A DNA stretch of 64,000 bases from contig JAQTNH010000001.1 of NCBI GenBank assembly GCA_028713895.1, positions 369,808 to 433,807 of the forward strand, given 5' to 3'. The translations under genes and the position numbers were made by a program. Below the pieces are notes generated by a model, which had not been told where the DNA came from, ran no database searches, and saw only the letters and a program-made list of their open reading frames with translations. Below are positions 32,073 through 40,534 of this stretch, one piece after another (the first letter of the stretch is position 1; each line of letters opens with the position of its first letter). This DNA is from Candidatus Nanoarchaeia archaeon (GTDB lineage: Archaea > Nanobdellota > Nanobdellia > CSSed11-243R1).

Positions 32073-32765
32073 ATGAACTACAAGTTTTTGAAAAACGAGC
32101 GCGCAATGATTGCAGAAGACTTCCTTGTAGTCTCTGACCTGCATATCGGATACAAAAAAGAGCTTGAAGCGCGCGGATACAGCATCCCGAACCAGATGAA
32201 AGATTTTGTCCGGAGAATAATTGAGGCTGCAGAAAAAGAAAAAGTGAACAAACTGATTATACTCGGAGATGTCAAGCACAAGGTGCCCGGGGTGGCGCAG
32301 GAAGAAAAGTATGACATACCTGACTTTTTCTATGGGCTCTCAAAACATTTTGAAAAGATTGTTGTGATAAAAGGCAACCATGACGCGCTGATTGAGAAAA
32401 TGGTGCACTTTGACAATGTTGAGATTATTGACGAATACATTGTTGGAAAAATCGGATTTGCCCACGGGCACAAATGGCCCAGCAGGGAATTCATGAAAAA
32501 GTGCGAGATGATTGTAATTGGGCACAGCCATCCAGTGTTCAAGATAAAGGACAGCATGGGATACTCCCATTATTATCCGTGCTGGATGGTGTGCAGGATA
32601 AAAAAAGCGGGAATCAAGCGGTACAAAGAAAGCAGCGTGAAAAATGTGATTGTTGTCCCGCCGTTCAACCAGCTGCTGACTGGAATCAAGAACCTAGCAG
32701 GCGTTTTTGCAAAGGCGCTGCGGATTGAAGAAATCTTTTTGCTGGACTTGACGAAAGTCAGGTAA
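32073..32765 (+). CDS. Archaeal metallophosphoesterase (SbcD-related, Lhr-associated type)
   Basis: This 230-residue calcineurin-like phosphoesterase has the metal-site motifs VVSDLHIGY (DxH), ILGDVKHKVPG (GD), IKGNHDALIEK (GNHD), and GFAHGHKWP with a later VIGHSHPVFK (GHxH). The family is the archaeal SbcD-related group. In several archaea and bacteria such a protein is encoded beside Lhr helicases and is thought to work in nucleic acid repair or processing. An Lhr gene lies 4 kb away at 36802. The gene is 45 nt from the divergent HIT gene, and its stop directly abuts the stop of the convergent Nip7-like gene. Substrate is unproven. Confidence 0.88.
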   Translation: MNYKFLKNERAMIAEDFLVVSDLHIGYKKELEARGYSIPNQMKDFVRRIIEAAEKEKVNKLIILGDVKHKVPGVAQEEKYDIPDFFYGLSKHFEKIVVIKGNHDALIEKMVHFDNVEIIDEYIVGKIGFAHGHKWPSREFMKKCEMIVIGHSHPVFKIKDSMGYSHYYPCWMVCRIKKAGIKRYKESSVKNVIVVPPFNQLLTGIKNLAGVFAKALRIEEIFLLDLTKVR

Positions 32766-33287
32766 TTATTCTTTGCCGCGCAGATACAATCCGATATCCA
32801 TCAGGTTGTTGATTACCTGGACGCGGGACTTTGACTTGAAATCCCCTGTAACAATTCCTACACCCAAAGGCTCGTGCTTCTGGTTGCAGACAACCACTGT
32901 GTCTCCTTTTTCCAGCGTCTTGTCATAGGAAACAATCACTTCGCTGTGAAGGTTCCTGCCGTAAAGGAATTTCTGCTCTGCGCTCCTGTGGATTACAACC
33001 TGATGATAGTCTGAAATCCTGTTATACTCGGTTATTGCGGGAAGGCTGAACCTGATATCATCGTTGTGGTATTCCCCGAAGAAAAGCCCCATCGAGGAAG
33101 GGTGTTTTGAAACCATCAGTTTGTAAGCTTTGAAAATTTCGTCTGAAACAAGGAATATTTCCTTCCGCTCGCCTTCGGATATAACCACATGCCTGCCATG
33201 AAACAAATTTGAGATGCCCTTAAGCTTTGACTCGGCAAGCTTCATGATTTTTCGCTCTTCAGACGGGTTTGAATAGTAGTTTGACAT
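32766..33287 (-). CDS. Nip7-like pre-PUA/PUA domain protein
   Basis: This 173-residue protein has a C-terminal PUA domain (KTLEKGDTVVVCNQKHEPLGVGIV) preceded by a Nip7-like domain with FLYGRNLHSEVIV and LPAITEYNRIS. Nip7 proteins bind RNA during large-subunit rRNA maturation. The archaeal forms have the same two-domain layout and length of about 160-180 residues. It is flanked by the metallophosphoesterase gene (convergent, no gap) and a tiny membrane-protein gene (divergent). A generic archaeal PUA protein is the alternative. Confidence 0.72.
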   Translation of the reverse strand: MSNYYSNPSEERKIMKLAESKLKGISNLFHGRHVVISEGERKEIFLVSDEIFKAYKLMVSKHPSSMGLFFGEYHNDDIRFSLPAITEYNRISDYHQVVIHRSAEQKFLYGRNLHSEVIVSYDKTLEKGDTVVVCNQKHEPLGVGIVTGDFKSKSRVQVINNLMDIGLYLRGKE

Positions 33288-33320
33288 AACTTTTAAAGCG
33301 CAGTATGATTTATAAGAATA
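33288..33320. promoter_or_regulatory. Divergent promoter region, Nip7-like / 57-residue membrane protein
   Basis: The 33-nt gap has TTTTAAAG at 33291-33298, 23-30 nt before ATG 33321. On the minus strand CTTATAAAT at about 33308-33316 lies 21-30 nt before ATG 33287. This supports the very short plus-strand frame as a real gene. Confidence 0.5.
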
Positions 33321-33494
33321 ATGAAAAGGGATGTTTTGCTCAGTATCGCAGCAATCATAAGCATGGCGGCTGGTTTTGTACTTTTTATTATTGGCGCCAG
33401 AGAGATAGCTTTGGTGTTCACCCTTGTTGGAATCTTCATCTATCTATACATCCAAAGAAAAAATAAAAAAGAAGAATCAGCCCAAAACAGCTGA
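33321..33494 (+). CDS. Small two-helix membrane protein (57 aa)
   Basis: This frame encodes 57 residues starting MKRDVLLSIAAIISMAAG. It has two hydrophobic stretches (residues ~5-24 and ~29-45) separated by a short GAREI turn, and ends in a highly basic and acidic tail YIQRKNKKEESAQNS. A TATA-like box 23-30 nt upstream and the clear membrane pattern support it. Its last 18 nt overlap the convergent end of the lipoprotein gene. I recognise no family. Function is unknown; anchoring or small regulatory membrane roles are typical for such proteins. Confidence 0.6.
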   Translation: MKRDVLLSIAAIISMAAGFVLFIIGAREIALVFTLVGIFIYLYIQRKNKKEESAQNS

Positions 33495-34532
33495 TGACGG
33501 CTTGAACAATTGCCCCGCTTCTGCGCCAAGCTTGCAAGGCGCATTGGGCACTCCTGCGTCATTCTCAGTGCAGTCGCCATAATACCAGACTATGTTTCCT
33601 GCTGCATCAGTCTCAACTATCCTGTTGTTTGTTGTGTCTGCCACCAAAAATTTGCTGTTTTCTTCCTCTGCATAAGCCGGGCGGTTAAAGCCGGACAGCG
33701 TGTTTGTTTCTGCCCCCTGCGCGTCAACAGTCACGACTTTGTTGTTGTTTGTATTAACAATAAGGTAGCCTGAGCCTGACTTTGAAGCAAACATCGGGGA
33801 CACCAGGCCATTTTTGTATTCAAAAACAGTTTCCCAGTTTTTTGTAACCTCAATCACCCTGTTGTTTCCTTTGTCTGCAATCAATATGTTTCCGTTCTCC
33901 AGTTCAACTGCTGAATTGGGAACATTCAGCTCGTTTACTTCCTTGCCTGCAACACATTTGTCTGTATTTGACATCCTAAAGCAACCATAAGTCCAAACAA
34001 CTTCTCCGGAAGTTGTGACCTCAATTACACGGTTGTTTACGCTGTCTGTTATCAGAACATTTCCGTTTGACATCGGATATGCAAAAGTCGGAGTGTCCAA
34101 ATCTTTTGAATATGTCCAAACAATTTCCTTGCCCTTGCTCAGTTCGATTACACGGTCATTTCCCTTGTCAGCGATAAGAACGTTTCCATCATCATACACT
34201 GCAGAGGTCGGCAGGTAAAGCTGGTTTGAACTTGCCCCGTAAGTGCATCTCCCTGAAACATAAATGTCAGTGCAGCCATACTGCCATGTAACTGCTTTTG
34301 TGTCCTTGTTTATCTCGATGACACGCTGGTTTTCAGTATCTGCAATCAAAACAAGACTGCCCGCGACAGTTGCTGCCGGCTGGGAAGGAGTTATCTCCAC
34401 TCTTGTTTCGGTAGCAGGCTGTGTTGTCTGAGCCTCTTCAGCTGCCTCCAAATTTGGCTGCGTCTCTTTTGCTGAGCAGCCGAGAACCAAAATTATGACA
34501 AAGATTGTTGCGATGATATATTTTAATTCCAT
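33477..34532 (-). CDS. Beta-propeller (NHL-like) putative lipoprotein
   Basis: This 351-residue protein starts with a hydrophobic signal ending in a lipobox-like LVLGCSAKE, so the mature protein may be lipid-anchored at Cys19. A Thr/Gln/Pro-rich linker (residues ~25-58) follows. Then come about six repeats of a 45-55 residue unit with the core IADxxNNRVIE...G.VVWTYG, for example near SLVLIADTENQRVIE, VLIADKGNDRVIE and ILIADKGNNRVIE. This matches NHL/PQQ-like beta-propellers, which bind ligands or proteins outside the cell. Paired cysteines within loops of repeats 1, 3 and 6 may form disulfides. A GGGGTG stretch upstream of the ATG may be its ribosome binding site. Confidence 0.8.
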   Translation of the reverse strand: MELKYIIATIFVIILVLGCSAKETQPNLEAAEEAQTTQPATETRVEITPSQPAATVAGSLVLIADTENQRVIEINKDTKAVTWQYGCTDIYVSGRCTYGASSNQLYLPTSAVYDDGNVLIADKGNDRVIELSKGKEIVWTYSKDLDTPTFAYPMSNGNVLITDSVNNRVIEVTTSGEVVWTYGCFRMSNTDKCVAGKEVNELNVPNSAVELENGNILIADKGNNRVIEVTKNWETVFEYKNGLVSPMFASKSGSGYLIVNTNNNKVVTVDAQGAETNTLSGFNRPAYAEEENSKFLVADTTNNRIVETDAAGNIVWYYGDCTENDAGVPNAPCKLGAEAGQLFKPSSAVLG

Positions 34533-34565
34533 TTTTCACCCCACTGCTTTTAAAAAATAAGAGAA

Positions 34566-35495
34566 TCAGGCTTTTTTAAGTTTTGCCATGAAAAAGCCCT
34601 GCGTATTGTGGCGGTGCGGGAAAAACCTTCCGCATTTTTCAAGGTATTTTGGATGCTGTTCATCAAAGAACTTGGTGAAGCCTTTTGATGCAAACTGATT
34701 TTTGAGATTAAGAACCTCGAACCCGAGCTTTTCAACCGCGTACTCAACCTGAAGCTCGTTTTCTTCAGGCGCAAGCGAACATGTCGAGTACAGAAGCACG
34801 CCTCCGGGTTTCAGAACTTCCTTTGCAATGCCAATAAGCTCCCGCTGTATGTCAGAATATTTTTTGAATTCATCCAGAACAAGGGTTTTTTTGCGTTCAG
34901 TGTTCTTTGAAAAAGTTCCTTCGCATGTGCATGGCGCATCAAGCAGAACCTTGTCAAACTTGACGCCCAACTCAACAAGCTCCTGAGCCTTGATATTAAG
35001 CAAAATTGTGTTTGTAACGCCGCATCTCTGGATATTGTTGCGCAGCGCCTTCATTTTTTCAGGATCGTGGTCAGACGCAACTATAATGCCCTTGTTTTTC
35101 ATAAGCTGGGCAAGATGGGTGGTTTTCCCGCCTGGCGCTGCAGTCATGTCAAGAACATAATCCTTTTCAGAAGGCGAGAGCTCGATTGCAGGAGCCATGC
35201 TTGTGGCGTCCTGAATGTAGTAGTAACCCAAAAGATGTTCGGTTGTCGCCCCAAGCGAAGCTGAAGTAAGGTCAACAAAGAATCCCTCGTTGCACCAGTT
35301 CACGCGCGATAACCTGAATCCCTTGTGCTCAAGACGCGAACAGCAGGTTTTGATATCGGTGCGCAGCGTGTTTACGCGAATCGCTTTTTTCAGCGGCTCA
35401 GAATTCGCCTTAAGAAGCTTTTCAGTTTCAGACGTCCCGAACATATGGAGGTAGCGCTCTATAATCTCGGGATTGTAGCCGTACTCTTCAAACAT
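34566..35495 (-). CDS. NSUN-type RNA m5C methyltransferase
   Basis: This 309-residue enzyme belongs to the NOL1/NOP2/Sun family, which makes 5-methylcytosine in tRNA or rRNA. The N-terminal RNA-recognition part contains AIRVNTLRTDI. The methyltransferase domain has YYIQDATSMAPA, LDMTAAPGGKTTHLAQL (motif I), ASDHDPEKM, and the two catalytic cysteines in LLDAPCTCEGTFSKN and LLYSTCSLAPEENE. A GFFMAKL end is typical. ATG 35495 is preceded at 7 nt by a strong AAGGAGGGG Shine-Dalgarno site, which decides the start over an upstream in-frame one. It overlaps the CCA-enzyme gene by 8 nt, linking two tRNA-maturation steps. Confidence 0.9.
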   Translation of the reverse strand: MFEEYGYNPEIIERYLHMFGTSETEKLLKANSEPLKKAIRVNTLRTDIKTCCSRLEHKGFRLSRVNWCNEGFFVDLTSASLGATTEHLLGYYYIQDATSMAPAIELSPSEKDYVLDMTAAPGGKTTHLAQLMKNKGIIVASDHDPEKMKALRNNIQRCGVTNTILLNIKAQELVELGVKFDKVLLDAPCTCEGTFSKNTERKKTLVLDEFKKYSDIQRELIGIAKEVLKPGGVLLYSTCSLAPEENELQVEYAVEKLGFEVLNLKNQFASKGFTKFFDEQHPKYLEKCGRFFPHRHNTQGFFMAKLKKA

Positions 35496-36747
35496 CTGCA
35501 AGCCCCTCCTTAAGGACCTTAAGAACAATAGTTTTAACATCAACAGATTCGCGCTTTACATCTACAACCAGATTTGTGTCCTCTGGGCGCGCGTCCTTGT
35601 ACTTGTCAATAAACGCATCAAAGTTATCAGACGGCACCCATACTGGCGGGCCGTAATGTTTCTGGTATTTTGAAAGCTCAAGGGTTGCAATCTCAAAATA
35701 AACATATATCCCCTTGTCGTGCAAAAAGCCGTAGTCGTAGACCTCAATTCCCTGGCGCTCAAGCTCAGAATGAATTTGGGAAACTTTTTTCTTGAGCTTT
35801 GAAAAGAATATGTCATCCTTCTCTTCAGTCTGTTTGACCTCTTTCTTTATAAAAAGAGTCCCGCGCTTTCTGCTTACAGCCTCAAGAGCAGTTATTTTCT
35901 GGGGTTTCTGGACAAAAAATTCCTCTGAAGGCTCCCTGAGGAACTTGCGTATTGCAAACAGGAGCACTGAAAATGTCTTGTAGTTCATTGCAGCTGCTGC
36001 ATTGCGCGCCTTCATGACAGGGTCTATGACAATCATCGGGGAACTGAGCTTTGATTCAGAGAACAGCTTGAAAACATCGTTTGCATCCCCATAATGTTTT
36101 TCAATATCTATCAGTATTTTCGGCTGAAGATTTTCAAAAGCCTCAAGCATGTTCAGGAATCCTCCGTACTTTATAACGAGAAGCTCAGATACGTATCCTG
36201 AAAGCCCGGATATATAAGATTCTGCACCGTACACGCCCTGGGCTTTTGCAAATGCCTTGAACAGCCGTATCTGGTCTGCAATGTTGTTTATGCGGCTGTG
36301 GTTCCTGACATAAGCTATGTGGAACGGGGACGCATCCATGCTGTTCTTTGCAAACTCCGCCTTGTCAATTTTTAGGACAGGGACAAAATCAAAATCATAG
36401 CCCTTGTAGCACAGCTGGTAGTAATCGCGCGAGCCATGGGTTATTTTTGCAGTAGGAAAGACGGATTTTATTATGTTCCCGAGAAGCCCGCCAAGCGATG
36501 TTTCAGGATATTTTGTGCTGAAGCGCACGAAAATGTCAACGTCATGGGTTTCCCTGAGCCAGGTGTTTTTCCCTATGCTTCCGCCGACAACAACATCCGC
36601 GTCCAGCGACTGTTTCTTCAGCTCATCCTCAACCGCCTTTTTAGCAAAATTTATAACAGTATTCAACTTGTCTATCTCTGCTTCAGTCGGCACTATCTGT
36701 TTCAGCACTTTTTTGCAGATGTATTCAGCTTTTTCGCGGCTAATCAT
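35488..36747 (-). CDS. cca: CCA-adding enzyme (archaeal class I)
   Basis: This 419-residue tRNA nucleotidyltransferase adds or repairs the 3' CCA end of tRNA. The catalytic nucleotidyltransferase motif is GGSIGKNTWLRET followed by DVDIFVRF (GS...DxD). The third acidic residue is in DFDFVPVL. The central domain has RLFKAFAKAQGVYGAESY and GLSGYVSELL, which are strong archaeal CCA signatures. The C-terminal domain contains GFLHDKGIYVYFE. Length is close to the ~440-residue norm. It overlaps the NSUN gene by 8 nt, and its promoter region is shared with the divergent Lhr gene. Confidence 0.93.
   Translation of the reverse strand: MISREKAEYICKKVLKQIVPTEAEIDKLNTVINFAKKAVEDELKKQSLDADVVVGGSIGKNTWLRETHDVDIFVRFSTKYPETSLGGLLGNIIKSVFPTAKITHGSRDYYQLCYKGYDFDFVPVLKIDKAEFAKNSMDASPFHIAYVRNHSRINNIADQIRLFKAFAKAQGVYGAESYISGLSGYVSELLVIKYGGFLNMLEAFENLQPKILIDIEKHYGDANDVFKLFSESKLSSPMIVIDPVMKARNAAAAMNYKTFSVLLFAIRKFLREPSEEFFVQKPQKITALEAVSRKRGTLFIKKEVKQTEEKDDIFFSKLKKKVSQIHSELERQGIEVYDYGFLHDKGIYVYFEIATLELSKYQKHYGPPVWVPSDNFDAFIDKYKDARPEDTNLVVDVKRESVDVKTIVLKVLKEGLADV
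35503..35511 (-). promoter_or_regulatory. Shine-Dalgarno site of the NSUN gene
   Basis: On the minus strand AAGGAGGGG ends 7 nt before ATG 35495, inside the end of the CCA-enzyme gene. It sets the start and indicates internal translation initiation in a polycistronic mRNA. Confidence 0.65.
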
Positions 36748-36801
36748 AACATAATAAAGAACAGAGGTATTTTAAAAACAGTATGCTTGAAGTGAATCAG
36801 T
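36748..36801. promoter_or_regulatory. Divergent promoter region, cca / lhr
   Basis: TATTTTAAAA at 36769-36778 lies 24-33 nt before the Lhr ATG at 36802. Read on the minus strand the same near-palindrome lies 22-31 nt before the CCA-enzyme ATG at 36747. One A/T block may therefore serve both directions. Confidence 0.5.
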
Positions 36802-39543
36802 ATGGTTTTCAAAACCCTTAACCCCAAGATAGAAAAATGGCTCCTGAAAAAGGGGTATGTAGAGGCAAGTCTTGCGCAGAAACTGGCTATCCCGCAGATT
36901 CTTGAGAAGAAGAACACGCTCGTTTTTGCGCCAACAGGGCACGGAAAAACCCTTGCAGCTGTGCTTCCAATCTTTTCTGAGCTACTTAAGGACCCTGAAG
37001 CGCCAGGAATACGCATGCTTTACGTGACTCCACTTAAATCGCTCAACAGGGATTTGTTCGACAAGATGGTGAACCTGGCAGAGGAAGTTGGTTTGTCAGT
37101 TGACTTAAGGCATGGAGACACCCCGCAAAAAATAAGGCAGCAGCAGGTTCAGGACCCTGCTGATGTTTTGATAACAACACCTGAAACTCTGCAGAGCCTG
37201 CTGAGCGGAAAGAATATTGTTGAGCTCCTGAAGAATATAGAGTATGTTGTGATTGATGAAATCCACGAATTATGCGAGAACAAGCGCGGAAGCCAGCTCA
37301 GCATTGCACTTGAGCGCATACAGAGATTGTGCAAGAAAGAGTTCCAGAGAATCGGGCTTTCAGCAACAATCGGAGACCCGCAGATGATTTCAAAATATCT
37401 CAGCGGGGGCAGGGAGTGCAGCATTGTTGATGCGCGCACTGAAAAGAAGTATGACATCCAGATTGAGCACCCAAAGCCAGACTCAACAGACAAAGAGCTT
37501 GCAAAAAAACTAAAAGTAACACCTAACGGCGCATTCTGCCTGCGAAGAATAAAGGAACTGGTTGAGAAAAGCGATTCAACGCTGATATTTGTGAATACGC
37601 GAGAAACAGCAGAGAGCCTTGGAGCGAGGTTCAGGAACTGGGCTCCGGAGTTTCCAGTTGCTGTGCATCACTCCTCGCTTTCAAAAGAGGTCAGGATAGA
37701 TGTTGAGCAGAAATTCAAAGACGGAAGGATAAAGGCGATAATTGCCACATCCTCGCTTGAACTTGGGATTGATATCGGAAGCATTGATTTGGTTATACAG
37801 TACGGGTCGCCGCGACAGGTAACAAAGCTCATGCAGAGAATCGGAAGGAGCGGGCACGGGCTCGGCAGAACCTCCAAAGGCGTGCTGCTCTGCACTTCAA
37901 TTGATGATTATCTTGAAGCATCTGCAATACTTGAGAAAAGCAAGAACTGGCTTGAAGAGCCAAAAATGCCGGAGAAACCGTTTGATGTACTGTCGCACCA
38001 GGTAGTCGGCATCTGCATGGATTACAATATTGAAAGGAAAAGCGCGACAAAAAAAGAAATGCTGGAGCTTGTGAAAAAGGCGTATCCTTACAGGAACCTT
38101 TCGGAAGATGAATTTGAGTCGCTGATTTCTGTGATGCGGGACATTTACCTGATTGGAGAAGAAAACGGGAAATATTTCCGAACGCGCAAAGGTTTGCTGT
38201 ATTACTATGCTAACCTAAGCATGATTCCTAATGAGAAGAACTATGACGTGATAAGCGCGGAAATCAACAAGAAAATCGGAGTGCTGCACCAGGGATTTGT
38301 AAGCCAGCACATAAAGCGCGGGGTGGACTTCATAATGAAGGGCGAACCTTGGAGAGTCACAGAGTATGATGACGAGAAAATATTTGTTGTGCAGAGCAAG
38401 AACAGCGAGAGCGCAATTCCAAGCTGGGAAGGAGAGCTTATACCTGTGCCGAAGGAGATTGCAAACCTCGCAGGAGACATGCGCGAGAAGTTTGACTTTG
38501 ATGATTTAAAAACGCAGAAAGAAAGATTTGTTGTGCCTACAAGCAAGAGATTCTACATGGAAAGCTACCAGCTTTACACGATAATACACTCGTGCTTCGG
38601 AAGCAAAATAAACGAGACGCTCGGCAAAGCGCTCGGGGTAATTCTTTCTGCAAAGACAGGAATAACAGTCGGCACACGCAGCGATGCATACAGAATCATT
38701 TTGAAAATGCCGGATTACGGACAGGAACAGGTGCTTGAGGCGCTGCAGGAACTTGAGCCTGAATGGCTTGAGTCAATACTGCGCAAGTCGCTGCGGAACT
38801 CCTCGATGTTCGAGTTCAGGTTCTTCCAGATTGCAAAGAGGTTCGGAGTGATTGGAAGGGATGCAATGTATTCGGGAACAACCCTTTCAAAAATGGTTGA
38901 GGTATATGCCAACACTCCGCTGTTTGAGGAGACAATAAATGAGCTGTTCAGGGAGAAGCTTGACGTCAAAGGAACAATCGAGCTGCTGAAATTGCTCAGA
39001 AGCGGAAAAATAAAACTGGAAACTTCTGCGGGCTATGAAATATCTCCGCTCGGCATAGAAGGGCTTGACTACACAAGCATCTCGCTGGTTAAGCCAAAGG
39101 AAAAAATAAAAGAAATCTACGAACTTGTGCACGAACGCCTGCTGAAAAGAAAGTTCTGGTTCGCATGCATGAAGTGCGGGGACATACTCGGCGTGTTTGC
39201 AGTCAGCAACATCCCAGAAGACTTGAAATGCAAGTGCAAGGCGCGCATAATAGGATTCATCCCTGAGAAAGAAAAGGACTTGGCGCGGAAGGTTCTGAAC
39301 AAACATTTCAAGAAAGAAAAATTGGATGACGCTGAAAAGGAGCTGTTCAGGAAATTCAGCGAGAGCGCAGAGCTGTTCCTCAACTACGGCAAGAAGGCAT
39401 GCTATGTGCTGGCAGGATACGGGGTTGGGCCCACAGTGGGAAAGCGCATCCTTGGAAAAATCCATAAAACTGATGACGAGCTTTTGCGCGACATAGTTGA
39501 CGCTGAAAGGAATTTTGCAAGCACGAAGATGTTCTGGCGCTGA
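36802..39543 (+). CDS. lhr: Lhr-type superfamily 2 DNA helicase
   Basis: This 913-residue helicase is of the Lhr-core type, a 3'-5' DNA translocase linked to repair and recombination. The Q-motif region is KLAIPQILEKKNT. Motif I is FAPTGHGKTLAAV, motif II VVIDEIHELCE (DEIH), motif III GLSATIGD, and motifs IV-VI TLIFVNTRETAESL, TSSLELGIDIG and QRIGRSGHGLGR. The later winged-helix and Lhr-specific beta-barrel regions follow (for example FVSQHIKRGVDFIMKGEPWRV region). The C-terminal ~120 residues hold a CMKCGD and CKCKAR cysteine set that may bind zinc. It is divergent from cca and abuts the convergent TyrRS gene with no gap. Confidence 0.92.
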   Translation: MVFKTLNPKIEKWLLKKGYVEASLAQKLAIPQILEKKNTLVFAPTGHGKTLAAVLPIFSELLKDPEAPGIRMLYVTPLKSLNRDLFDKMVNLAEEVGLSVDLRHGDTPQKIRQQQVQDPADVLITTPETLQSLLSGKNIVELLKNIEYVVIDEIHELCENKRGSQLSIALERIQRLCKKEFQRIGLSATIGDPQMISKYLSGGRECSIVDARTEKKYDIQIEHPKPDSTDKELAKKLKVTPNGAFCLRRIKELVEKSDSTLIFVNTRETAESLGARFRNWAPEFPVAVHHSSLSKEVRIDVEQKFKDGRIKAIIATSSLELGIDIGSIDLVIQYGSPRQVTKLMQRIGRSGHGLGRTSKGVLLCTSIDDYLEASAILEKSKNWLEEPKMPEKPFDVLSHQVVGICMDYNIERKSATKKEMLELVKKAYPYRNLSEDEFESLISVMRDIYLIGEENGKYFRTRKGLLYYYANLSMIPNEKNYDVISAEINKKIGVLHQGFVSQHIKRGVDFIMKGEPWRVTEYDDEKIFVVQSKNSESAIPSWEGELIPVPKEIANLAGDMREKFDFDDLKTQKERFVVPTSKRFYMESYQLYTIIHSCFGSKINETLGKALGVILSAKTGITVGTRSDAYRIILKMPDYGQEQVLEALQELEPEWLESILRKSLRNSSMFEFRFFQIAKRFGVIGRDAMYSGTTLSKMVEVYANTPLFEETINELFREKLDVKGTIELLKLLRSGKIKLETSAGYEISPLGIEGLDYTSISLVKPKEKIKEIYELVHERLLKRKFWFACMKCGDILGVFAVSNIPEDLKCKCKARIIGFIPEKEKDLARKVLNKHFKKEKLDDAEKELFRKFSESAELFLNYGKKACYVLAGYGVGPTVGKRILGKIHKTDDELLRDIVDAERNFASTKMFWR

Positions 39544-40506
39544 TTACTTTTTGAAGTTGTCGCGGATTGGCTTTATGATTTTGATTAACTCGGATGCGAC
39601 TGCAGCCTTCAAATCCATTGGGTGAAGCTTTCCCTGCACATATACGTTTTCCAACTCTTCATATGTTTTGAAAGAAATATCTCCGCCGAACTTTTCAGGG
39701 CGCTTTATGTCCAGCTTCCTGATGCGCGGGAAAATGATAAGCTTTGAAATCTGAAGAAGGGGATTGTCTTCGACCGCTTTTTCAGGGCAGTATGCACCGT
39801 TGATTGATTTTTTGATTTCCTCGTCAGTATCTGTTACATTGACTCCGGAGCCTGGAATTGATTTTGACATTTTTGTGCCAGGGCCTTTGAGCGAAGTTAT
39901 CATGGGTGTATGCACAAAAACAGGTTTGTGATTCGTAATGTGAACTAATTCTCGCGCAAGCATGTGAATCTTGCGCTGGTCAATCCCTGCTTCAGAAACA
40001 TCGCAGCCAAGAGCCTTGATGTCCTCTATCTGCATGAGCGGGTACCATATCTGGGATATTGTTGCGTTCTCCACATCGCGGGCAACTTCCTGCATGCTGC
40101 GCAAGCCGCGATTAATTGTGACTTCCTGCGCCATTTTCATTATCTCCAGCTGGTAGTCTTTGTCGAACTCAAAAGAAGAGCCCAGGACAACCTTGGCATC
40201 AAGCCCGATTGCCTTGATTGTTTTTTTCCAAGCTATAACGTTTTTCGCGATTTCATCCACGTTTCCTTTTCTGTTTAAAAGACCGTGAACATCGGCAAGA
40301 AGGACTATAACATTAAATCCGGCTTTCTGCAAATCAATCAGCTTGGTAATCGTGACAAAATTACCGAGGTGCATGCTTCCAGAAGGCTCGTATCCGCAGT
40401 AAACAGTCGGCTTTTTCTTTTTTGAAAGCAACTCCCTTAGCTCGTCCTCGCTGATTATCTCAGCTGTGTTCTTGCGGATTAGCTCGAGTTTTTCATTGAT
40501 ATCCAT
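39544..40506 (-). CDS. tyrS: Tyrosyl-tRNA synthetase (archaeal type)
   Basis: This 320-residue class I aminoacyl-tRNA synthetase has the compact archaeal build. YCGYEPSGSMHLGNFV holds the HIGH-like signature as HLGN, and GPGTKMSKSIPGSGV holds KMSKS. VLLADVHGLLNRKG and PLMQIEDIKALGCDVSEAGIDQRKIHML match the tyrosine site, including the conserved Asp and Gln residues of TyrRS rather than TrpRS. ATG 40506 was preferred; an ATG four codons upstream is also possible. Its stop abuts that of Lhr. The C-terminal anticodon-binding part is short, as in archaea. Confidence 0.93.
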   Translation of the reverse strand: MDINEKLELIRKNTAEIISEDELRELLSKKKKPTVYCGYEPSGSMHLGNFVTITKLIDLQKAGFNVIVLLADVHGLLNRKGNVDEIAKNVIAWKKTIKAIGLDAKVVLGSSFEFDKDYQLEIMKMAQEVTINRGLRSMQEVARDVENATISQIWYPLMQIEDIKALGCDVSEAGIDQRKIHMLARELVHITNHKPVFVHTPMITSLKGPGTKMSKSIPGSGVNVTDTDEEIKKSINGAYCPEKAVEDNPLLQISKLIIFPRIRKLDIKRPEKFGGDISFKTYEELENVYVQGKLHPMDLKAAVASELIKIIKPIRDNFKK

Positions 40507-40534
40507 ACAAATCAACATGATTTTGGAGTTTTAA

